64,000 nt of DNA from Cellulomonas wangsupingiae (GTDB lineage: Bacteria; Actinomycetota; Actinomycetes; Actinomycetales; Cellulomonadaceae): positions 3,906,001-3,970,000 of the forward strand of contig NZ_CP101989.1 in assembly GCF_024508275.1 (NCBI RefSeq). Reading direction: 5' to 3'. This document shows positions 1 through 7,733 of the stretch, piece after piece. Below the pieces are notes generated by a model. The model saw only the letters and a list, made by a program, of their open reading frames with translations. It was not told where the DNA came from and did not search any database. The position numbers were made by a program, and so were the translations under genes. How positions within the stretch are numbered: the first letter of the stretch is position 1; the number at the start of each line of letters is the position of its first letter.

Positions 1-1
1 G

Positions 2-1006
2 GCGGAGCGCGTGCGCCTGGTCTCGACGGGTACCGAGGCCGTGATGACCGCGCTGCGGCTGGCCCGCGCGTGGACCGGTCGCGACAAGATCGTGAAGTTC
101 GCCGGCTGCTACCACGGCCACGTCGACTCCCTGCTGGCGCAGGCCGGCTCGGGTGTCGCCACGCTCGCCCTGCCGGGGTCCGCGGGCGTGACGGCGGCCG
201 TCGCCGCCGAGACCATCGTCGTGCCGTACAACGACCTCGACGCCGTGCAGGCCGCGTTCGACGAGCACGGGTCGTCGATCGCCGCGGTCATCACCGAGGC
301 CGCGCCCGCCAACATGGGCGTCGTCCCGCCGATGCCGGGGTTCAACCGCGAGCTGCGTCGCATCACCCAGCACCACGACGCGGTGCTGATCCAGGACGAG
401 GTGCTCACGGGCTTCCGCGTCGGCCGCGCCGGCTGGTGGGGCCTGGAGGGTGCCTCCGAGCAGTGGGCGCCGGACCTGCTGACGTTCGGCAAGGTCATCG
501 GCGGCGGGCTGCCCGTCGCCGCGGTGGCCGGGCGCGCGGACATCATGGAGCAGCTCGCGCCGGTCGGGCCGGTCTACCAGGCGGGCACCCTGTCCGGGAA
601 CCCCGTCGCGACGGCCGCGGGCCTGGCGACGCTGCGGCTGGCCGACGCCGAGGTGTACGCGCGCGTCGACGCCGCGTCGGCGCACCTGCGTCGCGCCGTG
701 ACGGCCGCCCTGGCCGAGGTCGGTGTGCCGCACGCTCTGCAGTGGGCGGGCAGCCTGTTCAGCATCGTGTTCGGCGAGCAGGCCGCGGCCGAGGGCGCGC
801 GCGACTACGCCGCGGTGCAGGCCTCGGAGCACTGGCGGTACGCGCCGTTCTTCCACGCCCTGCTCGACGCCGGCGTGCTGGCGCCCCCGTCGGCGTTCGA
901 GGCGTGGTTCGTCTCGGCCGCGCACGACGAGGGCGTGCTGGACCGCGTCCTGGAGGCGCTGCCGACGGCGGCCCGGGCAGCGGCCGCAGCCGAGCGCCCG
1001 GAGTGA
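2..1006 (+). CDS. hemL: Glutamate-1-semialdehyde 2,1-aminomutase, 3' part
   Basis: This is the C-terminal three quarters of the PLP enzyme that turns glutamate-1-semialdehyde into 5-aminolevulinate in the C5 route to haem. The reading frame is open to the left edge, so the gene starts outside the window. Visible family landmarks are [15 protein letters not shown] (the substrate and PLP loop), [10 protein letters not shown], the [10 protein letters not shown] strand carrying the PLP-pyridine Asp, and [13 protein letters not shown] with the Schiff-base Lys at 491-493. The C-terminus ends normally. It is followed by a 20-bp inverted repeat and then by a convergent permease gene. Identity is secure. 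Only the true start is missing. Confidence 0.95.
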   Translation, partial: AERVRLVSTGTEAVMTALRLARAWTGRDKIVKFAGCYHGHVDSLLAQAGSGVATLALPGSAGVTAAVAAETIVVPYNDLDAVQAAFDEHGSSIAAVITEAAPANMGVVPPMPGFNRELRRITQHHDAVLIQDEVLTGFRVGRAGWWGLEGASEQWAPDLLTFGKVIGGGLPVAAVAGRADIMEQLAPVGPVYQAGTLSGNPVATAAGLATLRLADAEVYARVDAASAHLRRAVTAALAEVGVPHALQWAGSLFSIVFGEQAAAEGARDYAAVQASEHWRYAPFFHALLDAGVLAPPSAFEAWFVSAAHDEGVLDRVLEALPTAARAAAAAERPE

Positions 1007-1050
1007 CCCGCCCGGGCTGAGGCGTCCACGTCCTGAGACCCGGGACGCGC

Positions 1051-1104
1051 GAGACCGGGCTCAGGTCGCTGACCGCAGTCGATGAGCGACCTGAGCCCGG
1101 TCTC
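1051..1104. terminator. Perfect 20-bp inverted repeat between convergent genes
   Basis: The arms at 1051-1070 and 1085-1104 are exact reverse complements (GAGACCGGGCTCAGGTCGCT and its complement) around a 14-base loop. There is no T tract, as is usual for actinobacterial hairpin terminators. It sits between the stop codons of hemL and the TauE-like gene and could serve both. Confidence 0.75.
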
Positions 1105-1149
1105 GTGGCGAGCCTGTCCCGGAGTGTGGACCGGCTCGGCAGGACGAGG

Positions 1150-2136
1150 TCAGCGAGTCGGCGGTGCCGGGTCCGCGTCGGCCGCGACGAGAGCCGGTGC
1201 GTCTGCGCTCGGGACGGCCGGGTCGGCGGCCCCGTGGCCCACCGCGGCGACGTCACCGCGACCGGCGGCCAGGTCGTTGCGGTACGCCCGGACCGACCAC
1301 GTGATCGCGGCGATCCACACGAGCGCGATCACGCCGAGCACGATGCCCTCGGTCGGGGTGTCACCCTGACCGATCCAGTCCGAGCGCAGCAGCGTGCGGG
1401 CGTTCGTCAGCACGATGACTCCGCCGACCGCGGACCCGAGGACGCGGCCCGGCACCTTGCGGACCAGCCACGCGGCGATCGGCGCGGCGATGAGGCCGCC
1501 GATCAGCAGCGCCGCCACCCACGTGAAGTCGATGCCCTGCGAGCCGATCGCGAACAGGAAGCCCAGGCTCGCGGCGATCGCGACGAGGAACTCCGAGGTG
1601 TCGATGGACCCGACGACCTTGCGCGGCTCGAGACGGCCGCTGGCGAGCAGCGCGGGCGTCCCGACCGGGCCCCAGCCGCCGCCGCCCGTCGCGTCGACGA
1701 AGCCCGCGACCAGACCCAGCGGCGCGAGGAAGCGCGAGCGCAGCGGCAGGTGCAGGCGGTCGGTGCGCAGCCCCTTGAGCGTGAAGCGGACGAGCAGGTA
1801 GACGCCGAGGGCGAGCAGGATCAGCGACATCACGGGCTTGGCGGCGTCGGTCGAGAGGTTCGACAGGACCGTCGCGCCGGCGAACGCGCCGATCGCGCCG
1901 GGGACGCCGACCCGCAGGACGACCTTCCAGTCGACGTTGCCGAACTTCCAGTGCGAGACGCCCGACGCGAGCGTCGTCCCGATCTCCGCGAGGTGGACCG
2001 TGGCGGACGCCGCCGCGGGGTTGGTCCCGATCGCGAGCAGCAGCGTCGTGGAGGTCACGCCGTAGGCCATGCCCAGGCTTCCGTCGACGAGCTGCGCGGC
2101 GAGCCCGACGAGGGCGAGTAGGACGATCGTGGGCAC
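1150..2136 (-). CDS. TauE/SafE-family sulfite exporter-like permease
   Basis: A 328-residue polytopic membrane protein of the TauE/SafE (DUF81) family, members of which export sulfite or other small organic anions. It has about eight hydrophobic segments and the family's glycine-rich repeats (VDGSLGMAYGVTSTTLL near the N-terminus and FVDATGGGGWGP in the second half). The GTG at 2134-2136 was chosen because GAGGTGG precedes it at RBS distance; the reading frame runs further upstream but without protein-like sequence. It lies 160 bp downstream of an Rrf2 regulator on the same strand, which suggests control of sulfur or redox-linked export. The substrate is inferred, not shown. Confidence 0.85.
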   Translation of the reverse strand: MPTIVLLALVGLAAQLVDGSLGMAYGVTSTTLLLAIGTNPAAASATVHLAEIGTTLASGVSHWKFGNVDWKVVLRVGVPGAIGAFAGATVLSNLSTDAAKPVMSLILLALGVYLLVRFTLKGLRTDRLHLPLRSRFLAPLGLVAGFVDATGGGGWGPVGTPALLASGRLEPRKVVGSIDTSEFLVAIAASLGFLFAIGSQGIDFTWVAALLIGGLIAAPIAAWLVRKVPGRVLGSAVGGVIVLTNARTLLRSDWIGQGDTPTEGIVLGVIALVWIAAITWSVRAYRNDLAAGRGDVAAVGHGAADPAVPSADAPALVAADADPAPPTR

Positions 2137-2219
2137 GGGGACCACCTCGGGGAGGGCCGACCCGGACGGCGGGACCGGGTCGGAGGGTCGGCGCACGGAC
2201 AGGTGTCCGCACTCCGCAG

Positions 2220-2249
2220 ATAATTCCGACCGGCATGCTCCGCTTACAA
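2220..2249 (-). promoter_or_regulatory. Candidate promoter of the TauE-like gene
   Basis: On the minus strand TTGTAA (2249-2244) is followed after 18 bases by AATTAT (2225-2220). This is the only AT-rich patch between the Rrf2 gene and the permease gene. The flanking TAATTCC and GCATGC palindrome could be part of a regulator site, but this is speculative. Confidence 0.5.
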
Positions 2250-2296
2250 GACCTGGCTCGCATCCTGAGACGGCGTCTCGGGGCCCGGACGCCGGA

Positions 2297-2755
2297 TCAG
2301 GGGTTCTGCCAGGCGTCCTCCCGCGCGGCGAGCCGGTGCACCGACTCCGGCAGTTCCCGCTGCACGACGTCGGCCAGCGTGACGACGTCGAGAACGTCCC
2401 GCACGGCCGCGCGCAGGGCCACCCACACCTCGAGCAGCGCGGTCGCCGACCCCTCGTACGTGAGCCCCGGCGGGCGCACGTCCCGCACCGTGACGAGCGG
2501 GCCGTCGACGGCGCGGATGATGTCCGCGACCGTGATCTCGTCGGCCGCACGCGCCAGCAGGTACCCGCCCGAGCGCCCGCGCACGCTGGTCACGACGCCG
2601 CCGCGTCGCAGGTCGCCCATGATCCGCTCGAGGAAGCTGGTCGGGATGCCCTGGCCCGCGGCGAGCACGTCGCTCGGGACGGACTCACCCCCGGGCCGGC
2701 TCGCCAGCTCGGCACACGCCCGCACCGCATAGTCCGCCTTCGCCGAGACCCGCAT
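2297..2755 (-). CDS. Rrf2-family transcriptional regulator
   Basis: A 152-residue Rrf2 winged-helix regulator. The N-terminus MRVSAKADYAVRACAELA, the recognition region IPTSFLERIMGDLRRGGVV and the wing VRGRSGGYLLAR are diagnostic. The three-cysteine iron-sulfur motif of IscR/NsrR is absent. It is therefore more like the cluster-free CymR/SaiR type that senses sulfur status through partners or small thiols. The ATG at 2753-2755 fits the family start, while the open frame upstream is not protein-like. It is divergent from csoR (94 bp between starts) and precedes the permease gene on the same strand. A role controlling that permease is inferred from position. Confidence 0.88.
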   Translation of the reverse strand: MRVSAKADYAVRACAELASRPGGESVPSDVLAAGQGIPTSFLERIMGDLRRGGVVTSVRGRSGGYLLARAADEITVADIIRAVDGPLVTVRDVRPPGLTYEGSATALLEVWVALRAAVRDVLDVVTLADVVQRELPESVHRLAAREDAWQNP

Positions 2756-2824
2756 GGGCTGATTCTCCCCTGCCGCGACGTGCACGGCGCGCACCCGTCG
2801 CCGGCGGTCGGGTGAGAGGCGGAA

Positions 2825-2849
2825 TACCCCAGGGGGGTACCCTGTTGCG
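2825..2849 (+). promoter_or_regulatory. CsoR operator overlapping a leaderless -10 element
   Basis: TACCCC (2825-2830), AGG, GGGGTA (2834-2839) form the C-tract/G-tract palindrome recognised by copper-sensing CsoR proteins. The -10 hexamer TACCCT (2838-2843) shares its first two bases with the right arm and lies six bases before the csoR ATG at 2850, so the transcript probably starts at the ATG. There is little room for a ribosome site in between. Bound repressor would cover the -10 element. Confidence 0.75.
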
Positions 2850-3209
2850 ATGAGCGTGACCCCGACACCCACGCACGACGCCGTCGCGATCGCCGCCGCG
2901 CACGACGACGGCAGCGACGAGACCCCGGTGCACGGCTACACGCCCGCCAAGGCCGAGTACCTGCGCCGCCTGCGCCGCGTCGAGGGCCAGGTCCGGGGCA
3001 TCGCCCGCATGGTCGACGAGGACGTGTACTGCATCGACGTCCTCACCCAGATCGCCGCCGTCACCAAGGCCCTGCAGGCCGTGGGCATCGGGCTCGTGGA
3101 GGACCACCTCGGCCACTGCGTCGTCGACGCGGCCCGCGAGTCCCCCGAGGCCGGCGCCGCCAAGGTGCGCGAGGCGTCCGCCGCCATCGCGCGGCTCGTC
3201 CGCAGCTGA
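2850..3209 (+). CDS. csoR: CsoR-family copper-sensing repressor
   Basis: A 119-residue all-helical DUF156 repressor. It contains the family signature RLRRVEGQVRGIARMV and the Cu(I) ligand triad Cys-His-Cys (Cys in VYCIDVL, then His and Cys in EDHLGHC). The first 30 residues are a variable tail. In this family Cu(I) binding releases the protein from the GC-rich palindrome, derepressing copper efflux. That palindrome lies directly upstream, and copZ and copA follow, so an autoregulated copper operon is the natural reading. The start is fixed by the leaderless promoter. Confidence 0.93.
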   Translation: MSVTPTPTHDAVAIAAAHDDGSDETPVHGYTPAKAEYLRRLRRVEGQVRGIARMVDEDVYCIDVLTQIAAVTKALQAVGIGLVEDHLGHCVVDAARESPEAGAAKVREASAAIARLVRS

Positions 3210-3326
3210 CCCGGCCGCCCCCACCCCCACCAGGCGGGCGGCCCCACCCCCGGTCGCACCGGCCGCCCACCGCCCACCGCGCGGGCCCCCGCCGCACCGG
3301 ACCCACCGAGTCGAAGGAGCACCACC

Positions 3327-3557
3327 ATGAGCACCACCACCTTCCGTGTCGACGGCATGACCTGCGGCCACTGCGTGAACGCCGTCACCGAGGAGCTCAC
3401 CGCGCTGCCGGGCGTCACCGGCGTCGACGTCGAGCTCGTCACGGGCGGGTCCTCCCCCGTCACGGTCACCTCCGAGGCCCCGCTGGACCCGTCGGCCGTC
3501 GACGCCGCCGTGGCCGAGGCGGGCTACGCCGTGACACCCACCCGGTCGCTGCTGTGA
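3327..3557 (+). CDS. copZ: CopZ-like copper chaperone (heavy-metal-associated domain)
   Basis: A 76-residue single HMA domain with the metal-binding motif GMTCGHC near residues 10-16 and the ferredoxin-like beta-alpha-beta pattern. It would carry Cu(I) in the cytosol to the CopA ATPase or to CsoR. The start is supported by GAAGGAG eight bases upstream. Its stop overlaps the GTG of copA by four bases, so the two are translationally coupled. Confidence 0.93.
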   Translation: MSTTTFRVDGMTCGHCVNAVTEELTALPGVTGVDVELVTGGSSPVTVTSEAPLDPSAVDAAVAEAGYAVTPTRSLL

Positions 3558-6127
3558 GCACCGACGCGCCCGGCAGGCCCGGCGCCCGCGACGGCGTGAC
3601 GGCCGCGGGGATCGACCTCGCGATCGAGGGCATGACGTGCGCGTCGTGCGTCGCGCGCGTCGAGAAGCGCCTCAACCGCGTCCCCGGCGCGAGCGCCACG
3701 GTCAACCTCGCGCTCGAGACGGCGCACGTGGACGTCACCGCGACGGACGACGCCCCCGCACCGAGCGTCGACGACCTCGTCGCCGCCGTGCGGGCGGCCG
3801 GCTACGACGCGCACCCCGTCCGGCGCCCGGGCACCCACGACGGCCACGGTGCCGACCGGGCCGGCGGGCACGAGCACGACGGCGGGCAGCACGACGGCGC
3901 GCAGCACGACGCCCTCGAGCACGCGCTGTCCGGCATGCAGCACGCCGGCATGGAGCACGACGCGTCGGACGACACGTCGGCCCCCGACGACACCCGCGGC
4001 GCCGACCTGCTGCGCCGCCTGCGCGTCGCCGCCGTGCTGACCGTCCCCGTGCTCGTCCTGAGCATGGTGCCGGCCACGCAGTTCCGCGGATGGCAGTGGC
4101 TGGTGGCGGCGCTCGCGCTGCCCGTCGCCACGTGGGCGGCCTGGCCGTTCCACCGGGCGGCCGTCCGCGCGGCCCGGCACGGTGCGTCGACGATGGACAC
4201 GCTCGTGTCGATCGGCGTCGTCGCCGCGACCGCCTGGTCGCTGTGGGCGCTGCTGCTGGGCGGCACCGGAGAGCTCGGCATCCGCATGACGCCGGCGCTG
4301 TTCCCCGCCGCCGCCTCCGGCCACGGCGACCCGATGCCGGAGCTGTACTTCGAGGTCGCGGCCGTCGTCACCACGTTCCTCCTGGCCGGCCGGTACGCCG
4401 AGCACCGCTCCCGCCGCCGCGCGGGCGACGCCCTGCGCGCGCTGCTGGACCTGGGCGCGAAGGACGTCGCGCTGCTCGTGACCGGGCCCGACGGCCGGCG
4501 CGTCGAGCAGCGGGTGCCGGTCGACCGGCTCGCGGTGGGCGACGAGTTCGCCGTGCGCCCCGGTGAGAAGGTCGCGACCGACGGTGTCGTGGTGTCCGGG
4601 ACGAGCGCCGTGGACACCTCGCTGCTGACCGGCGAGCCCGTGCCCCTCGACGTCGGGCCGGGCGACGAGCTCACCGGCGCGACCGTCAACACGTCCGGGC
4701 ACCTCGTGGTCCGCGCGACGCGCGTGGGCGAGGAGACGCGCCTGGCGCAGATCGGCCGCCTGGTCGCGCGCGCGCAGACGGGCAAGGCACCCGTGCAGCG
4801 GCTCGCCGACCGGATCTCCGCGGTCTTCGTGCCCGTCGTGCTGGTCGTCGCGGTCGGCACCCTGGTCACCTGGCTGGCCACCGGGGGCGGCCTCCAGGCC
4901 GCGTTCACGGCCGCCGTGGCCGTGCTGATCATCGCGTGCCCCTGCGCGCTCGGCCTGGCCACACCCACCGCGCTGCTCGTGGGCACGGGACGCGGTGCGC
5001 AGCTCGGCATCCTCATCAAGGGTCCCGAGATCCTCGAGGAGACCCGGCGCGTCGACACGGTCGTGCTCGACAAGACCGGCACGGTCACGGCCGGCCGCAT
5101 GGCGCTCGTCGACGTCGTCCCGGCGACGGGCGAGGACGCCGCCGAGGTCCACCGCCTCGCCGCCGCCGTGGAGGCGCTCGCCGAGCACCCCATCGCCCGC
5201 GCCATCGCCACCGCCACCCCGGTCACCCCCACCCCCACCCCCGCCGCGAGAGAGCAATCCAGTCACGGGCCCGATCACCCCGTGCCCGCGGCACCGGCGG
5301 GCGGCGCGCGCGTCGACGTCCCGGTCGGCGCGGACGGCGTCGGGATCGGTGCGGACGAGGTCCGGGAGTTCCGGGCCGACGCGGGCCGCGGCGTCAGCGG
5401 CGTGGTCCGCACCGCGCACAGCGGCGTCGGCCTCGCACGGCGGGTGCTCGTGGGCCGGCTCGGCTGGCTCGAGGAGCAGGGCGTGCGCACGGACGACGTC
5501 GCGGACGTCGTCGCGACGGCGGAGGCGGACGGGGCGACGGCCGTCGTCGCCGCGTGGGACGGACGGGCGCGCGGCGTCCTCGTCCTGCGGGACCCGGTCA
5601 AGCCGACGTCGGCCGCGGCCGTCCGCGAGCTGCGGGCGCTGGGGCTGCGGCCCGTGCTGCTCACGGGCGACAACCGGGGCGCCGCGCTGGCGACGGCTCG
5701 CGCGGTCGGCATCGCCGACGCCGACGTCGTCGCGCAGGTCATGCCGGACGAGAAGGTCGCGGCCGTCGAGCGGCTGCAGGCCGGTGGCGCACGCGTCGCG
5801 ATGGTCGGCGACGGCGTCAACGACGCGGCCGCCCTCGCGACGGCGGACCTGGGCCTCGCGATGGGGACGGGCACCGACGTGGCGATCGAGGCGGCGGACC
5901 TCACCCTCGTCCGTGGCGACCTCGCGTCCGCCCCGCAGGCGATCCGGCTGTCGCGGCGCACGCTGCGGATCATCCGGCAGAACCTGTTCTGGGCGTTCGC
6001 GTACAACGTGGCGGCGATCCCGCTGGCGGCGTTCGGGCTGCTGAATCCGATGATCGCGGGCGCCGCGATGGCGTTCTCGTCGGTGCTGGTGGTGACCAAC
6101 TCGCTGCGACTGCGCACCTTCGCCTGA
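3554..6127 (+). CDS. copA: Copper-translocating P1B-type ATPase
   Basis: An 857-residue Cu(I) efflux pump. In order it has an N-terminal HMA domain with GMTCASC (residues 26-32), a histidine-rich linker (about 95-140, many HD and QHD repeats), eight membrane segments, TGE in the actuator domain, the Cys-Pro-Cys metal site (462-464), DKTGT with the phosphorylated Asp506, the nucleotide-domain His-Pro (545-546) and GDGVND (752-757). It is longer than usual because of the linker and a proline-rich insert after the HP motif. That insert (about residues 557-580) is encoded by a copy of the dispersed CTGGATYGC repeat in antisense orientation, preceded by a (CCCCCA)n tract. It ends at a strong hairpin. 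The function is secure. Confidence 0.96.
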   Translation: MSTDAPGRPGARDGVTAAGIDLAIEGMTCASCVARVEKRLNRVPGASATVNLALETAHVDVTATDDAPAPSVDDLVAAVRAAGYDAHPVRRPGTHDGHGADRAGGHEHDGGQHDGAQHDALEHALSGMQHAGMEHDASDDTSAPDDTRGADLLRRLRVAAVLTVPVLVLSMVPATQFRGWQWLVAALALPVATWAAWPFHRAAVRAARHGASTMDTLVSIGVVAATAWSLWALLLGGTGELGIRMTPALFPAAASGHGDPMPELYFEVAAVVTTFLLAGRYAEHRSRRRAGDALRALLDLGAKDVALLVTGPDGRRVEQRVPVDRLAVGDEFAVRPGEKVATDGVVVSGTSAVDTSLLTGEPVPLDVGPGDELTGATVNTSGHLVVRATRVGEETRLAQIGRLVARAQTGKAPVQRLADRISAVFVPVVLVVAVGTLVTWLATGGGLQAAFTAAVAVLIIACPCALGLATPTALLVGTGRGAQLGILIKGPEILEETRRVDTVVLDKTGTVTAGRMALVDVVPATGEDAAEVHRLAAAVEALAEHPIARAIATATPVTPTPTPAAREQSSHGPDHPVPAAPAGGARVDVPVGADGVGIGADEVREFRADAGRGVSGVVRTAHSGVGLARRVLVGRLGWLEEQGVRTDDVADVVATAEADGATAVVAAWDGRARGVLVLRDPVKPTSAAAVRELRALGLRPVLLTGDNRGAALATARAVGIADADVVAQVMPDEKVAAVERLQAGGARVAMVGDGVNDAAALATADLGLAMGTGTDVAIEAADLTLVRGDLASAPQAIRLSRRTLRIIRQNLFWAFAYNVAAIPLAAFGLLNPMIAGAAMAFSSVLVVTNSLRLRTFA
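5225..5266 (-). repeat. Dispersed repeat (CTGGATYGC family) inside copA
   Basis: On the minus strand 5266-5248 reads GTGACTGGATTGCTCTCTC, followed by CGCGGC and then a (GGGGGT)n tract to about 5225. The 19-base core is identical to 51973-51991 in the intergenic array. In copA it is read antisense and in frame, giving the odd segment AREQSSH in the ATP-binding domain. Confidence 0.8.
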
Positions 6128-6142
6128 CGGGGCGGCGCCGGT

Positions 6143-6169
6143 CGGGTGATCCGGCCCGCGGATCACCCG
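6143..6169 (+). terminator. Terminator hairpin of the copper operon
   Basis: Eleven-base arms CGGGTGATCCG (6143-6153) and CGGATCACCCG (6159-6169) with a five-base loop lie 15 bases after the copA stop codon. No T tract follows. Confidence 0.75.
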
Positions 6170-6183
6170 GGCCCTGCTAAAGT

Positions 6184-6200
6184 GCTATCACATTGATAGC
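6184..6200 (+). promoter_or_regulatory. Palindromic operator GCTATCA-N3-TGATAGC
   Basis: GCTATCA (6184-6190), CAT, TGATAGC (6194-6200) form a perfect 7-3-7 palindrome 29 bases before the SPFH start. It is one of the few AT-rich patches in the window and probably overlaps the promoter. The ribbon-helix-helix protein encoded by the second gene of the operon is the obvious candidate to bind it. Confidence 0.65.
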
Positions 6201-6229
6201 GCTCCGGCGCCTTTCCCGTGGAGGTCACC

Positions 6230-7189
6230 ATGCCCGAGTCCGTCCCGCCGCAGGAGTCCGTAGGGGGGGACCCGAGCGGTCGCCCGGTCGGGCACGGCGG
6301 CGCCCGGGTGGACGTCGTCGAGCGCGACGCCTGGGCGCTCGGCGCCGGCCCGGCGGTGGTCGTGGCCCTGCTGGCACTGGCCGGGCTCGGCGCCTCGATC
6401 CCGCTGTTCATCGTCGCCGACGTCACCGAGCAGAACTGGTACGGCGTCCTGGGCCTCGCCACCCTCGTCCTCGGGGTGGTGCTGCTCACGTCCGTCGCCG
6501 TCGTCAGCCCCGGGCAGACGCGCGTCGTGCAGTTCTTCGGCCGCTACATCGGCACCATCCGGCGCACCGGCCTCGTCCTCACCGTGCCGCTGACGTTCCG
6601 CAAGAACGTGTCGGTGCGCGTGCGCAACTTCGAGACGAACGAGCTCAAGGTCAACGACGAGGACGGCAACCCGATCAACATCGCGGCGATCGTCGTGTGG
6701 CAGGTCGCCGACACCGCCAAGGCCACGTTCGCGGTCGAGGACTACGCCGACTTCGTGCGCGTGCAGTCCGAGTCCGCGCTGCGGCACGTCGCGATGTCGC
6801 ACCCGTACGACCACGCGGACAACGGCGAGAACTCGCTGCGGGGCGCCACCGACGTCGTCTCCGCGGAGATCGCGGCCGAGGTCGCGGCCCGCGTCGTCAT
6901 CGCCGGCCTCGAGGTCATCGAGGCCCGCATCTCCAACCTCGCGTACGCCCCCGAGATCGCGCAGGCGATGCTGCAGCGCCAGCAGGCCGGCGCGATCATC
7001 GCGGCCCGCGAGCGGATCGTCGAGGGTGCGGTCTCGATGGTCGAGGGCGCCCTGAGCCGGCTCGAGGACGACGGCGTCGTCGAGCTCGACAACGACCGCC
7101 GCGCCGCGATGGTGTCGAACCTGCTCGTCGTCCTGTGCGGCGAGTCCCGCGCGACGCCCGTCATCAACACCGGGTCGCTCTACGCGTGA
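6230..7189 (+). CDS. SPFH/band 7 domain membrane protein
   Basis: A 319-residue prohibitin/stomatin-like protein. An unstructured N-terminus is followed by two membrane segments (about residues 40-65 and 75-95) and an SPFH domain beginning at [21 protein letters not shown] helical region rich in Ala, Glu and Gln ends with [12 protein letters not shown]. Such proteins form ring-like scaffolds on membrane microdomains. The ATG at 6230 was chosen over an in-frame GTG at 6218 because GGAGGT lies four bases before it. Its stop overlaps the next start (GTGA). The partner and physiological role are not shown here. Confidence 0.9.
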   Translation: MPESVPPQESVGGDPSGRPVGHGGARVDVVERDAWALGAGPAVVVALLALAGLGASIPLFIVADVTEQNWYGVLGLATLVLGVVLLTSVAVVSPGQTRVVQFFGRYIGTIRRTGLVLTVPLTFRKNVSVRVRNFETNELKVNDEDGNPINIAAIVVWQVADTAKATFAVEDYADFVRVQSESALRHVAMSHPYDHADNGENSLRGATDVVSAEIAAEVAARVVIAGLEVIEARISNLAYAPEIAQAMLQRQQAGAIIAARERIVEGAVSMVEGALSRLEDDGVVELDNDRRAAMVSNLLVVLCGESRATPVINTGSLYA

Positions 7190-7614
7190 CCATCGAGGAG
7201 CCCGCGCAGGGGGACAGCCCGTCGCCGGGAGGTGACGGCGCCGGGTCGTCCCCTCGCGGGGTCGGGGGCGGCGGTGGGCGTGCTGGATCGTCCTCTCACG
7301 GGGAGGGGGGTGGCGGCGAGCGTGCTGGATCGTCCTCTCACGGGGAGGGGGGTGGCGGCGAGCGTGCTGGATCGTCCTCTCACGGGGTGGGGGGTGGCGG
7401 TGCGGCTGCGCGGCCGGTGCGCCGGGAGCGGCGTCAGGTGCTGCTGCGCCTGGACCCGGCCGTGCACGACGCGCTCGCGAAGTGGGCGGCGGATGACCTG
7501 CGGAGCGTCAACGCCCAGATCGACCTGCTGCTGCGCCGCGCGCTGACGGACGCCGGCCGGATGCCCGACGCCGCAGGCGGCCCACCGCGTCGCGGCCGCC
7601 CTCGCGCCACCTGA
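7186..7614 (+). CDS. Arc-type ribbon-helix-helix protein with a repeat-derived N-terminal insert
   Basis: 142 residues. The C-terminal half (RRQVLLRLDPAVHDALAKW through ADDLRSVNAQIDLLLRRAL) is a ribbon-helix-helix DNA-binding domain like that of Arc-family proteins. It is normally encoded as a short protein of about 60-80 residues. Here the first half is a low-complexity stretch of four 14-residue units resembling RAGSSSHGEGGGGE, produced by 42-bp tandem repeats of a dispersed element. Translation is coupled to the SPFH gene by a GTGA overlap. The likely role is autorepression at the GCTATCA palindrome upstream of the pair; this is inference. Confidence 0.8.
   Translation: MTIEEPAQGDSPSPGGDGAGSSPRGVGGGGGRAGSSSHGEGGGGERAGSSSHGEGGGGERAGSSSHGVGGGGAAARPVRRERRQVLLRLDPAVHDALAKWAADDLRSVNAQIDLLLRRALTDAGRMPDAAGGPPRRGRPRAT
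7240..7400 (+). repeat. 42-bp tandem repeats of the CTGGATYGC family inside a coding sequence
   Basis: Three near-identical 42-base units have CTGGATCGTCCTCTCAC at 7283, 7325 and 7367, each followed by a G-rich run. A diverged fourth unit lies just before them (from about 7240). The period is a multiple of three, so the frame stays open. The same core and reading frame recur in the LysE-family gene near 42.5 kb. Confidence 0.9.
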
Positions 7615-7634
7615 CCCGCCCCGTGCGCCGTGCC

Positions 7635-7733
7635 CCGAGCGCGGTACTCGACCACCGAGCGCGGTACTCGTAGGTACCGCGCTCGAGGGTCGAGTACCGC
7701 GCTCGGCGGGTGGGGGTGGGGGTGGGGGTGGGG
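7635..7733. repeat. Nested palindrome (GAGCGCGGTAC family) with adjacent (GGGGGT)n tract
   Basis: Four copies of a GAGCGCGGTAC core form two nested hairpins. The outer 17-base arms are 7635-7651 and 7690-7706, and the inner 11-base arms are 7657-7667 and 7674-7684 with a six-base loop. A run of GGGGGT units follows directly to the stop codon of the minus-strand permease gene. It lies between convergent genes and may terminate both. Confidence 0.85.

Noticed and set aside
5200..5300. Assembly error or chimera inside copA
   Set aside because: The frame stays open, flanking N-domain sequence is continuous, and the same core recurs at other loci as a repeat family, so a true insertion is more likely.
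3524..6166. An 880-codon open frame on the minus strand opposite copA
   Set aside because: It mirrors the GC-rich third positions of copA, gives Arg/Gly/Asp-rich sequence with no domain, and copA on the plus strand is unmistakable.
7186..7614. Frameshifted or degenerate gene after the SPFH gene
   Set aside because: The odd N-terminal half is explained by in-frame 42-bp repeats, and the RHH domain, overlap and stop are all intact.
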